Shown piece after piece: positions 1 to 5,742 of a stretch of 6,356 bases of DNA (its first letter is position 1; each line of letters starts with the position of its first letter). The translations under genes and the position numbers were made by a program. The notes under the pieces are model-generated. The model was given only the letters and a program-made list of their open reading frames with translations, made no database searches and had not been told where the DNA came from. The stretch lies in the NCBI GenBank assembly GCA_027347805.1, contig DAIEQP010000430.1, positions 1 through 6,356 of the forward strand, in the 5' to 3' direction. The DNA is from Ignavibacteria bacterium. GTDB taxonomy: Bacteria; Bacteroidota; Ignavibacteria; Ignavibacteriales; Melioribacteraceae.

Positions 1-273
1 GGATCCATTTTTGTAATTGCCCATCAAGTGAATAATTACGTGTGTATCAAAATTCGTGATACCGGAATTGGTATGAAGCCGGAAGAAAAAGACCGGCTGT
101 TCAACGAATTCTATCGTGCGAAAAATGAAAAGACGAGGGGCATAAGTGGGACGGGTTTAGGATTATCAATCGTAAAGAAAATTGTTGAGTCATATTTTGG
201 TAAAATAGAAGTTGAAACGGTTTACGGTTTTGGAACGACCTTTACAATTCATTTACCTATAAATCAAAACTAA
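1..273 (+). CDS. Sensor histidine kinase, C-terminal ATPase end (5' truncated by window)
   Basis: The frame is open from base 1, so this is the last 90 residues of a longer protein and the first internal Met (base 28) is not its start. What remains is the end of a HATPase_c domain: a G1 box DTGIGM, an F box read as FNEFYRAKN, and a G2 box GTGLGLSIVKKIV, followed by the usual closing strand GFGTTFTIHLP. The N box, the phosphorylated His and any sensor domain lie upstream of the window, so neither the signal nor membrane location can be told. By family it would autophosphorylate with ATP and pass the phosphate to a receiver. The receiver gene that follows after 16 bases is the obvious partner. 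Its C-terminus resembles that of the second kinase at 4321-5742 (both have FYRA and GLSIVK), so the two may be related. The family call is very secure; the role in hydrogenase control is inference from position. Confidence 0.93.
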   Translation, partial: GSIFVIAHQVNNYVCIKIRDTGIGMKPEEKDRLFNEFYRAKNEKTRGISGTGLGLSIVKKIVESYFGKIEVETVYGFGTTFTIHLPINQN

Positions 274-278
274 CTAAC

Positions 279-284
279 AGGAGA
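279..284 (+). promoter_or_regulatory. Ribosome binding site of the receiver gene
   Basis: AGGAGA lies six bases (counted from AGGAG) before the ATG at 290, in the short gap after the kinase stop codon. It fixes the start of the receiver gene and shows Shine-Dalgarno use in this organism. Confidence 0.8.
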
Positions 285-289
285 AAGCT

Positions 290-670
290 ATGGCATTAGT
301 AGCTATTATCGACGACGATCCGGATATTCTCGATGCGAGCAGTCTTGTACTCAAATCCAAAGGATTTAACGTCATTACCGCTTCAAACCCTCACGATGGT
401 TACAAAATTGTAAAAGAGAATAATCCTGACCTGATTATTCTTGATGTTATGATGGATGAACCTGATGATGGATTTTTTCTTGCACAAAAATTTCGCAGGG
501 AAAAGATTACCACTCCGATACTCATGTATACTTCCATTTCAAAAGCAGTTGGTATGGATTTCAATAAGAACGAAATGGTTCCTGTTGATGATTTTGTAGA
601 AAAACCAATTTCACCAGATGAACTAGTTGCAAAAGTTCAATCCTTGATTGCAAAGAAAGAGGAGGTGTAA
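290..670 (+). CDS. Single-domain response regulator (receiver only)
   Basis: This 126-residue protein is one CheY-like receiver domain with no output domain. Visible active-site residues are the acidic cluster D8-D10, the phospho-acceptor D52 in the strand LIILDVMM, T81 in ILMYTS, and K105 in the VEKP motif. Two loops differ from the standard pattern. After D52 the sequence is MMDEPDDG, one residue longer than the usual MMPxxDG. The distance from T81 to K105 is about two residues longer than in CheY, with an inserted-looking stretch VGMDFNKNEMVPVDD. The gene sits between the kinase end (16-base gap) and hydC (2-base gap), so it is probably co-transcribed with both. With no DNA-binding domain it cannot be an ordinary transcription factor; it may act in a phosphorelay or by binding a protein partner. 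The receiver call is secure and the partner is unknown. Confidence 0.93.
   Translation: MALVAIIDDDPDILDASSLVLKSKGFNVITASNPHDGYKIVKENNPDLIILDVMMDEPDDGFFLAQKFRREKITTPILMYTSISKAVGMDFNKNEMVPVDDFVEKPISPDELVAKVQSLIAKKEEV
657..666 (+). promoter_or_regulatory. Ribosome binding site of hydC
   Basis: The purine run AAGAGGAGGT (657-666 region) includes GGAGG at 661-665, seven bases before the ATG at 673. It lies inside the last codons of the receiver gene. It selects 673 over the in-frame Met at 697, which has no comparable upstream sequence. Confidence 0.8.
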
Positions 671-672
671 TA

Positions 673-1146
673 ATGCTTGTCCTAGAAAAAAATGCAATGA
701 CTGAAGAAATTGAAGAGTTGGTGAAGAAATATGGTAATTCCAGATCTTCATTATTACCGATTCTTCAGGATATTCAGCGAAAGCACAAGAATGTATCTGA
801 CTTTGCACAGCAGGAAGTTGCAAGAGTTTTAGATATTCATCCTGTGGAAGTTTATAGTGTAATTTCATTCTATTCCTTTCTAAATACAAAACCGAAAGGA
901 AGAAATATTGTTAGACTTTGCCAGACTATCACTTGCGATCTGTCCGGCAAAGCTTCTGTTGCAAAAGCAATAGAAAGAGAATTGGGAATTAAATTTGGTG
1001 AAACAACCAAAGACAATAAAATTACACTTGAATATGTTAATTGTTTGGGAATGTGTGATCAGGGCCCGGCTTTATTAGTTAATGAAAGAGTTTATGCAAA
1101 AGTCTCACCGGAAAAAGCTATTCAAATTCTAAATGAGATTAAGTGA
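673..1146 (+). CDS. hydC: NADH-linked [FeFe]-hydrogenase subunit HydC (NuoE-like, thioredoxin-fold [2Fe-2S])
   Basis: The 157-residue product has the full length and layout of the NuoE/HydC family: a helical N-terminal part (about residues 10-75, including VEVYSVISFYSF) and a thioredoxin-like [2Fe-2S] domain. The four cluster ligands are C83 and C88 (C-x4-C in LCQTITC) and C124 and C128 (C-x3-C in NCLGMCDQGP). In complex I and in trimeric hydrogenases this subunit sits against the NuoF/HydB flavin subunit and carries one cluster next to the electron path. Gene order here is hydC-hydB-hydA, the common arrangement for the soluble cytoplasmic HydABC type. The stop codon is followed after 8 bases by hydB. 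I see no truncation or missing ligand. NuoE of complex I, or a partner of an NAD-dependent formate dehydrogenase, would look similar; the neighbouring hydA decides the name. Confidence 0.93.
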   Translation: MLVLEKNAMTEEIEELVKKYGNSRSSLLPILQDIQRKHKNVSDFAQQEVARVLDIHPVEVYSVISFYSFLNTKPKGRNIVRLCQTITCDLSGKASVAKAIERELGIKFGETTKDNKITLEYVNCLGMCDQGPALLVNERVYAKVSPEKAIQILNEIK

Positions 1147-1150
1147 GGTG
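1145..1150 (+). promoter_or_regulatory. Ribosome binding site of hydB
   Basis: GAGGTG overlaps the stop codon of hydC (TGA at 1144-1146) and lies four bases before the ATG at 1155. The arrangement suggests coupled translation of hydC and hydB. Confidence 0.7.
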
Positions 1151-1154
1151 AGAA

Positions 1155-2351
1155 ATGGAAAATAAAAAAAGAAAAGGGGCTGTAATATTTTCACCATACA
1201 AGAAAGGTGAAGCGATTAAAAAAGTTGTTGAGTTGAAAAGGGAAGATGTCCTTTTCGAATTGCGTGAATCAAAATTAAAAGGCAGGGGTTGTGCGGGATT
1301 TCCAACAGCAACAAAATGGACTCTGGTGGCAGCCGCATCTTCACAAGAAAAATATATTGTATGCAATGCTGATGAAGGTGAACCCGGCACATTTAAAGAT
1401 CGTGTTCTACTGTTAGAGTATCCTGAATTAGTTTTTGACGGAATGGTTATAGCCGGTTATACAATCGGTGCTAAGACGGGAATTCTTTATTTGCGCGGTG
1501 AATATGAGTACATGCTTAAATCACTCGAAGATTATTTGGAATCGATGCGTAAGGAAAAACTTCTTGGTAAAAATATAGCTGGTAAAGAAGGGTTCGATTT
1601 TGATATAATCATTCGTTTAGGTAGCGGTGCGTATGTATGCGGCGAGGAAACAGCTTTAATCGAGTCACTTGAAGGAAACCGCGGTGAAGCCCGCAATCGT
1701 CCTCCTTATCCTGTTAATACCGGTTTTATGGGAAAACCAACAACAGTAAATAATGTTGAAACTTTTGCAGCAGTATCTCACATTGTAGTGAAAGGTGGAA
1801 CATGGTATAGAAAACATGGAACAGATAAATCCACAGGTTCGAAATTATTTTCTGTTAGTGGAGATTGTGAAAGACCTGGCGTTTATGAATTACCTTGGGG
1901 TATTAAAGTTTCTGAATTACTCGAGATTGTTGGTGCAAAAGATACAAAAGCAGTTCAAGTTGGTGGAGCATCCGGAATCTGCATCCCAAAATCACAATTC
2001 GATAGAATACTTGGTTATGAAGATGCTGCTACCGGTGGTTCAATTATGATATTTAATGAAAGCAGAAACATGCTTCACATTTTAAAGAACTTTATGGAAT
2101 TCTTTGTTGAAGAATCATGCGGCCAATGTACACCATGCAGAATTGGTAATGTAAAATTACTTGAAGGTGTTGAGATGTTAGAAAATGGTACATATACATT
2201 TGGTTATATGAATCAATTAAAAGAACTTGGCAAATCCATGCAAATAGCTTCTAAATGCGGATTAGGCCAGTCAAGTCCGAATGCATTTATTTCAATTCTG
2301 GAAAACTTCAAAGAAGAAATTTTCAATGGCGGAGGTAATCATGCAAAATAA
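1155..2351 (+). CDS. hydB: NADH-linked [FeFe]-hydrogenase subunit HydB (NuoF-like, FMN/NAD(H)/[4Fe-4S])
   Basis: The 398-residue protein is a NuoF-type diaphorase. The nucleotide/FMN region is seen as GRGCAGFPTATKW (residues 43-55), CNADEGEPGTFKDR (70-83) and GAYVCGEETALIESLEG (158-174). A SLBB-like region follows with GGASGICIP (270-278), then the [4Fe-4S] domain with C322, C325 and C328 (SCGQCTPCR) and the distant C368. The family passes electrons between NAD(H) via FMN and iron-sulfur clusters. It has only the NuoF core: the N-terminal thioredoxin-like [2Fe-2S] domain and the C-terminal two-cluster ferredoxin domain known in Thermotoga-type HydB are absent, and both ends are intact, so this is its native length. 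The loop normally reading GRGGAGFPTG carries C46 and A52 in place of two glycines. The last 11 bases overlap the start of hydA. Subunit identity is secure; whether the enzyme bifurcates electrons to ferredoxin cannot be told. Confidence 0.94.
   Translation: MENKKRKGAVIFSPYKKGEAIKKVVELKREDVLFELRESKLKGRGCAGFPTATKWTLVAAASSQEKYIVCNADEGEPGTFKDRVLLLEYPELVFDGMVIAGYTIGAKTGILYLRGEYEYMLKSLEDYLESMRKEKLLGKNIAGKEGFDFDIIIRLGSGAYVCGEETALIESLEGNRGEARNRPPYPVNTGFMGKPTTVNNVETFAAVSHIVVKGGTWYRKHGTDKSTGSKLFSVSGDCERPGVYELPWGIKVSELLEIVGAKDTKAVQVGGASGICIPKSQFDRILGYEDAATGGSIMIFNESRNMLHILKNFMEFFVEESCGQCTPCRIGNVKLLEGVEMLENGTYTFGYMNQLKELGKSMQIASKCGLGQSSPNAFISILENFKEEIFNGGGNHAK
2331..2336 (+). promoter_or_regulatory. Ribosome binding site of hydA inside the hydB 3' end
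   Basis: GGAGGT lies within the last hydB codons, four bases before the ATG at 2341. It decides between three in-frame Mets (2281, 2326, 2341) in favour of 2341, because starts further upstream would put this site inside the gene and add residues that do not resemble the family. Confidence 0.8.
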
Positions 2352-3528
2352 AGGAAACCATAGAGCTCCAATAAGCCAAAAACCACTCGTTATTGAAAAG
2401 CCAAAAGATCCTTCATTTATTGGAGGAAGTGTTTCTGTTGAAATTAACGAGAAAAAAGTTTCAGTACCGCTTGGCACAACTATTTTGGATGCATGTAAAC
2501 AAAACGGTATAACAGTTCCTACACTTTGTCATCATGAAGATTTATGCGTTGCTGGTGTATGCCGTGTTTGTGTTGTAGAAGTAGAGGGAATGAGAACATT
2601 GCAGGCTTCTTGTGCATTCCCAATTACAGCACCAATCAAAATAAAAACTTCAACTCCAATGGTAAGAAAAGCAAGACGTCATATAATTGATTTGATGTTA
2701 AGCGAACATTGCGGTGAATGTTATTCTTGCTTTAGAAATGGTAAATGCGAACTTCAGAATCTTGCGAAAGAATATGGAGTTGATAATTACACTTTTGGGC
2801 ATACAAATCAGCCTAAGTATGAAATTGACAACTCCTCTTATAGTGTAGTACGTGATCAGAACAAATGTGTTTTATGCAAAAGATGTGTAAGAACTTGTAT
2901 TGATCTGCAGGAAGTTGGGGTTCTTGAAGCTGTTGAAAGAGGGCATAACACAAGAATAAGTACATTTTTAGACAAACCGCTTCTTGATGTAATTTGTATT
3001 AATTGCGGCCAGTGCATTAATCGTTGTCCTACAGCAGCATTAAGAGCAAACGATCCTTCTGACGAAATATGGGCAGCAATAGACGATCCCAAAAAACATG
3101 TTGTAATTCAGACTGCACCTTCTCCAAGAGCTGCTATCTGTGAAGAATTTGGATTGGAAGCAGGACATTCATTAACAAAGGAATTGAATACTGCGCTTAG
3201 AAGAATAGGGTTCGACCGTGTTTTTGATACTAACACAACTGCCGACCTTACTATATTTGAAGAAGGGACTGAACTCATCATCAGACTTTATAAAGCACTT
3301 GTTAAAAAAGAAAATGTAGCACTTCCGCAATTTACTTCCTGTTCACCCGGATGGGTAAAATTTCTTGAACATTACTATCCGGATTATGTTGATAATTTAT
3401 CATCTGCAAAATCTCCGCAGCAAATGTTTGGTGCTTTAATTAAAACATTTTATGCCGAAAAAGCTGGTGTAAATCCTGAGGATATTGTTTCTGTTGCAGT
3501 AATGCCATGCTCAGCAAAGAAATTTTAA
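2341..3528 (+). CDS. hydA: HydA N-terminal part: iron-sulfur relay domains and start of H-cluster domain
   Basis: This part encodes 395 residues from the ATG at 2341 to the TAA. After about 30 poorly conserved residues comes a plant-type [2Fe-2S] domain with C63, C74, C77 and C91. A His-Cys3 [4Fe-4S] site follows with H123, C127, C130 and C136. Next is a two-cluster ferredoxin with C176, C179, C182, C186 and C219, C222, C225, C229 (the last in RCPTAAL). The H-cluster domain begins near residue 250. Motif L1 reads TSCSPGW (332-338), with Ser335 where the textbook motif has a second Cys. Motif L2 starts as MPCSAKKF (388-395), with the ligand C390, and the stop replaces the next residue, normally Glu. 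If translated alone, the product would keep the electron relay but lack L3 and two H-cluster ligands, so it could not hold an active site. Confidence 0.9.
   Translation: MQNKGNHRAPISQKPLVIEKPKDPSFIGGSVSVEINEKKVSVPLGTTILDACKQNGITVPTLCHHEDLCVAGVCRVCVVEVEGMRTLQASCAFPITAPIKIKTSTPMVRKARRHIIDLMLSEHCGECYSCFRNGKCELQNLAKEYGVDNYTFGHTNQPKYEIDNSSYSVVRDQNKCVLCKRCVRTCIDLQEVGVLEAVERGHNTRISTFLDKPLLDVICINCGQCINRCPTAALRANDPSDEIWAAIDDPKKHVVIQTAPSPRAAICEEFGLEAGHSLTKELNTALRRIGFDRVFDTNTTADLTIFEEGTELIIRLYKALVKKENVALPQFTSCSPGWVKFLEHYYPDYVDNLSSAKSPQQMFGALIKTFYAEKAGVNPEDIVSVAVMPCSAKKF
3526..3528 (+). other. In-frame TAA at the conserved Glu codon of HydA motif L2
   Basis: The codons around it read AAG AAA TTT TAA TGC AAC CGT CCA GAA ATG, giving KKF-stop-CNRPEM. 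The family motif is MPCxxKKxE followed by a stretch like xxRPEM, so the stop sits where Glu belongs. GAA to TAA needs one base change at 3526. UAA is not reassigned to Glu in any bacterial code I know. Confidence 0.9.
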
Positions 3529-3543
3529 TGCAACCGTCCAGAA

Positions 3544-4257
3544 ATGAATGATAGCGGTTTTAAGGATGTAGATTATGGCCTTACTACTCGTGAGCTTGCA
3601 AGAATGATTAAAGAGGCTGGTATTAATCTACCTGAGATGCCTAAAGGAGATTTTGATTCACCTTTTGGAGAAGCTTCAGGTGCTGGATTAATATTTGGAG
3701 CAACCGGAGGTGTAATGGAAGCAGCAATCAGATCTATTTATGAATTTGTAACCGGCAATAAGGCAGAAGACGCATTTGCAAATGCAAATATTCTTCCTGT
3801 TAGAGGATTTGAAGGGATTAAATATGTAGAACTTCCGCTTGGCGAAAAATTTGGACCGGTTCCTGATATTATTAAACATCTGGTGCCAAATTGGGATTGG
3901 CTGAAGGGAGTAACATTAAAAGTTGCTATTGCTCATGGTACAGCAAATGCAAAGAAAATTATGGATGATATTAAAGCCGGCGGTAAATTCTCAGAATGCC
4001 ACTTTATAGAATTCATGGCCTGCCCAGGCGGTTGTATAGGAGGTGGCGGCCAGCCTATTCCAACAACTCCTGAAATAAGGAAAAAACGCGCTGAAGCGAT
4101 TTATGCAGAAGATGAATCATTAGAAATGAGAAAAGCGCATGATAATCCAAATGTTATTAAATTGTATGAGGAATTTTTGACAGAAGGTCCATGTGGTCAT
4201 CTTTCTCACAAACTGCTTCACACTCATTATACAAAACGAGGAAGATATATAGTCTAA
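3544..4257 (+). CDS. hydA: HydA C-terminal part: remainder of the H-cluster domain
   Basis: The frame is open from base 3529; the first Met available for re-initiation is at 3544, giving 237 residues. In full-length numbering this is M402 to V638. It contains the conserved GLTTRELARMIKEAGI and FGATGGVMEAAIRS segments. The L3 motif FMACPGGCIGGGGQP follows, with cluster ligands C561 and C565, the latter expected to bridge to the di-iron site. It ends in a small-subunit-like tail with SHKLLHTHYTKR. There is no Shine-Dalgarno sequence before 3544, so independent translation would depend on re-initiation 15 bases after the TAA and seems unlikely. It is best regarded as the second half of hydA rather than a gene of its own. 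The operon terminator follows 11 bases after the stop. Confidence 0.85.
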   Translation: MNDSGFKDVDYGLTTRELARMIKEAGINLPEMPKGDFDSPFGEASGAGLIFGATGGVMEAAIRSIYEFVTGNKAEDAFANANILPVRGFEGIKYVELPLGEKFGPVPDIIKHLVPNWDWLKGVTLKVAIAHGTANAKKIMDDIKAGGKFSECHFIEFMACPGGCIGGGGQPIPTTPEIRKKRAEAIYAEDESLEMRKAHDNPNVIKLYEEFLTEGPCGHLSHKLLHTHYTKRGRYIV

Positions 4258-4268
4258 CGTCATAACTT

Positions 4269-4306
4269 AGGCAGATCTAATAAATTAGATCTGCCTTTTA
4301 ATTTTT
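4269..4306 (+). terminator. Rho-independent terminator of the hyd operon
   Basis: GGCAGATCTAA (4270-4280) pairs perfectly with TTAGATCTGCC (4285-4295) around a four-base TAAA loop. A4269-T4296 can add a twelfth pair. The stem is followed by TTTT, two A and TTTTT (4296-4306). It lies 12 bases after hydA, and the next gene starts only 15 bases downstream, so it separates the hyd operon from the second kinase. Confidence 0.92.
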
Positions 4307-4320
4307 GATATTGGATAAGA

Positions 4321-5742
4321 ATGAAATCACTTATTCCTGGTTGGGCGTTTCATTATAGTGCTTTCTGGAAAGCAATCCATGATAGAAACGATTGGTTTAT
4401 CAGATTGCGTTATCTTGCAGTTGTTATTCTTCTTCTATTTTTATACGGAGGAGAATATTTATTCCAATTCAATTTTTCTTCAGCTCAATTCTCGAGTATA
4501 TTTTTTATCTCTGTAATTGTCCTTATTTATAATATTTTATTACAATCATGGATTTCAAAAGTTGGTGATGATCCCGAAGGATTTAATTGTCTTCACGTTT
4601 CACTAATTATGATTATACTCGATCTTACTGCTTTGATGATCCTAGTTTATCTAACAGGATTAAGCCAGTCGCCATTATACATACTATTTATTTTCCATAT
4701 GATAATTGGAAGTTTAATATTACCTGGTTATATAAATTATATAATAGCCGGCTTAATTTCGATTTCTTTTATGATTCTAATATTTCTTCAGCATGAAGGA
4801 ATCATTTACTCTCAACAAATAATTGGTCTAATTAAAGACACAGGTAATAACGACTATTTATTTGAATTGTCACAAGTTACAATGCTGTCATTTGTTCTTT
4901 TTGTAAGTGTTTATTTTACAAATAAAATTGCGCGACAGTTATACAAACAAGAACAGCAGCTTAGACAATCTCTAGAGCAACTTTCTGATGCAGAAAAAGC
5001 AAAACAGAAATATACAATTGGTGTCGTTCATGAAATTAAAACGCCAATTGTAGCCAGTAAATCAATTCTCGACTTGATCCTTGGAAAATACCTCGGGCCC
5101 GTTGACCCTAAAATTGAGGAAAAATTAAATCGTGCTCAGAGAAGAAATGAGGAAGCTCTTGAATTAATAAATGACGTTCTTAAATTCTCTCGTTTAAAAT
5201 TGATAGATGTTGGTTTTAATGACATTATCGATTTGGAGGTATTAATTGCTAGGCTGATTGATGATCAACTTGAAACCATGACAGAAAAGAATGTAAGATC
5301 AGAATTTTATGATGTAAGGATTAATAAAAAACAAATTGTAGGTAATTTGTTGCTGATGGAATTAGCTTTATCCAATCTGATATCCAATGCAGCTAAATAT
5401 GCAATTAATAATGGAAATATCTCCATCATATTAAGTGATAATGATGATAGTATTCAATTAGAAATAAGTGATAATGGAATTGGAATACCTGAGACAGAAT
5501 TAAGTAATATATTTAATCAATTTTATAGAGCCTCAAATGTAGATCGAACTAAAATTGAGGGAAGCGGCATGGGGCTTTCAATTGTAAAAGAAATTATAGA
5601 AAGACACGGCGGAAAAATAAAAGTTCAAAGTCCTTCGAAGATAGGAAATAAAAATGCTCCGGGTACAACATTCATCATCACTCTTCCATTAATTCAACGA
5701 GATACATCTCTGATAAATGCAACATCTAATCCTGAAGACTGA
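4321..5742 (+). CDS. Membrane-bound sensor histidine kinase
   Basis: The 473-residue protein has an N-terminal membrane region with about six hydrophobic segments (roughly residues 30-43, 57-75, 93-112, 118-135, 138-156 and 184-201). A charged, probably coiled-coil linker follows (about 202-232), with no visible HAMP or PAS domain. The kinase core has the H box VVHEIKTP with phospho-acceptor H237, an N box SNLISNAAKY (351-360), G1 DNGIGIP (384-390), F box FNQFYRAS and G2 GSGMGLSIVKEI (414-425). All catalytic motifs are present. The large membrane part with hardly any loop suggests sensing in or through the membrane, but the signal is unknown. The ATG at 4321 is the first in frame after an in-frame TGA at 4306; its Shine-Dalgarno sequence is poor. 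It has no adjacent receiver gene of its own; the nearest is at 290-670, beyond the hyd genes. Its promoter is not recognisable: only 63 bases separate it from hydA, mostly terminator. Confidence 0.93.
   Translation: MKSLIPGWAFHYSAFWKAIHDRNDWFIRLRYLAVVILLLFLYGGEYLFQFNFSSAQFSSIFFISVIVLIYNILLQSWISKVGDDPEGFNCLHVSLIMIILDLTALMILVYLTGLSQSPLYILFIFHMIIGSLILPGYINYIIAGLISISFMILIFLQHEGIIYSQQIIGLIKDTGNNDYLFELSQVTMLSFVLFVSVYFTNKIARQLYKQEQQLRQSLEQLSDAEKAKQKYTIGVVHEIKTPIVASKSILDLILGKYLGPVDPKIEEKLNRAQRRNEEALELINDVLKFSRLKLIDVGFNDIIDLEVLIARLIDDQLETMTEKNVRSEFYDVRINKKQIVGNLLLMELALSNLISNAAKYAINNGNISIILSDNDDSIQLEISDNGIGIPETELSNIFNQFYRASNVDRTKIEGSGMGLSIVKEIIERHGGKIKVQSPSKIGNKNAPGTTFIITLPLIQRDTSLINATSNPED

Larger units (their letters stand above)
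2341..4257 (+). pseudogene. hydA: [FeFe]-hydrogenase catalytic subunit HydA, interrupted by one in-frame stop
   Basis: Read through the TAA at 3526-3528, this is a complete HydA of 638 residues in one unbroken frame. It has the four-cluster (M3-type) architecture: [2Fe-2S], His-Cys3 [4Fe-4S], two-[4Fe-4S] ferredoxin and the H-cluster domain with motifs L1, L2 and L3. Expected function is reversible H2 formation in the cytoplasm with electrons arriving through HydB and HydC. The frame is the same before and after the stop, no indel is needed, and no other damage is visible in the 242 codons that follow. That pattern fits a very recent nonsense change or a single-base sequence error rather than an old pseudogene. 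As the sequence stands, no full-length catalytic subunit can be made. The two parts are described separately below. Confidence 0.85.

Noticed and set aside
1..6. BamHI site GGATCC at the exact start, possibly a cloning junction
   Set aside because: The site is within an open kinase frame that reads naturally, and another GGATCC occurs inside ispE at about 5829. A library-derived end is possible but cannot be shown.
2281..2340. An earlier hydA start at 2281 or 2326
   Set aside because: Both lie well inside hydB, and the GGAGGT at 2331-2336 is correctly spaced only for 2341.
1155..2351. Reading hydC/hydB as complex I nuoE/nuoF or formate dehydrogenase subunits
   Set aside because: The directly overlapping next gene carries the H-cluster motifs of [FeFe]-hydrogenase, and no other nuo or fdh gene is present.
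3526..3546. Frameshift as the cause of the hydA break
   Set aside because: The frame before and after the TAA is identical and the protein aligns with the motif with no gap, so a base substitution suffices.
3688..3879. Minus-strand and alternative-frame open frames over the hyd genes, ispE and the kinase
   Set aside because: They lie opposite or within well-supported genes, lack ribosome binding sites and show no recognisable domain.
4200..4320. A sigma-70 type promoter for the second kinase (TTCACA and TATATA near 4217-4251)
   Set aside because: The spacing is about 23 bases, too long, and any transcript would have to pass the strong terminator at 4269-4306.
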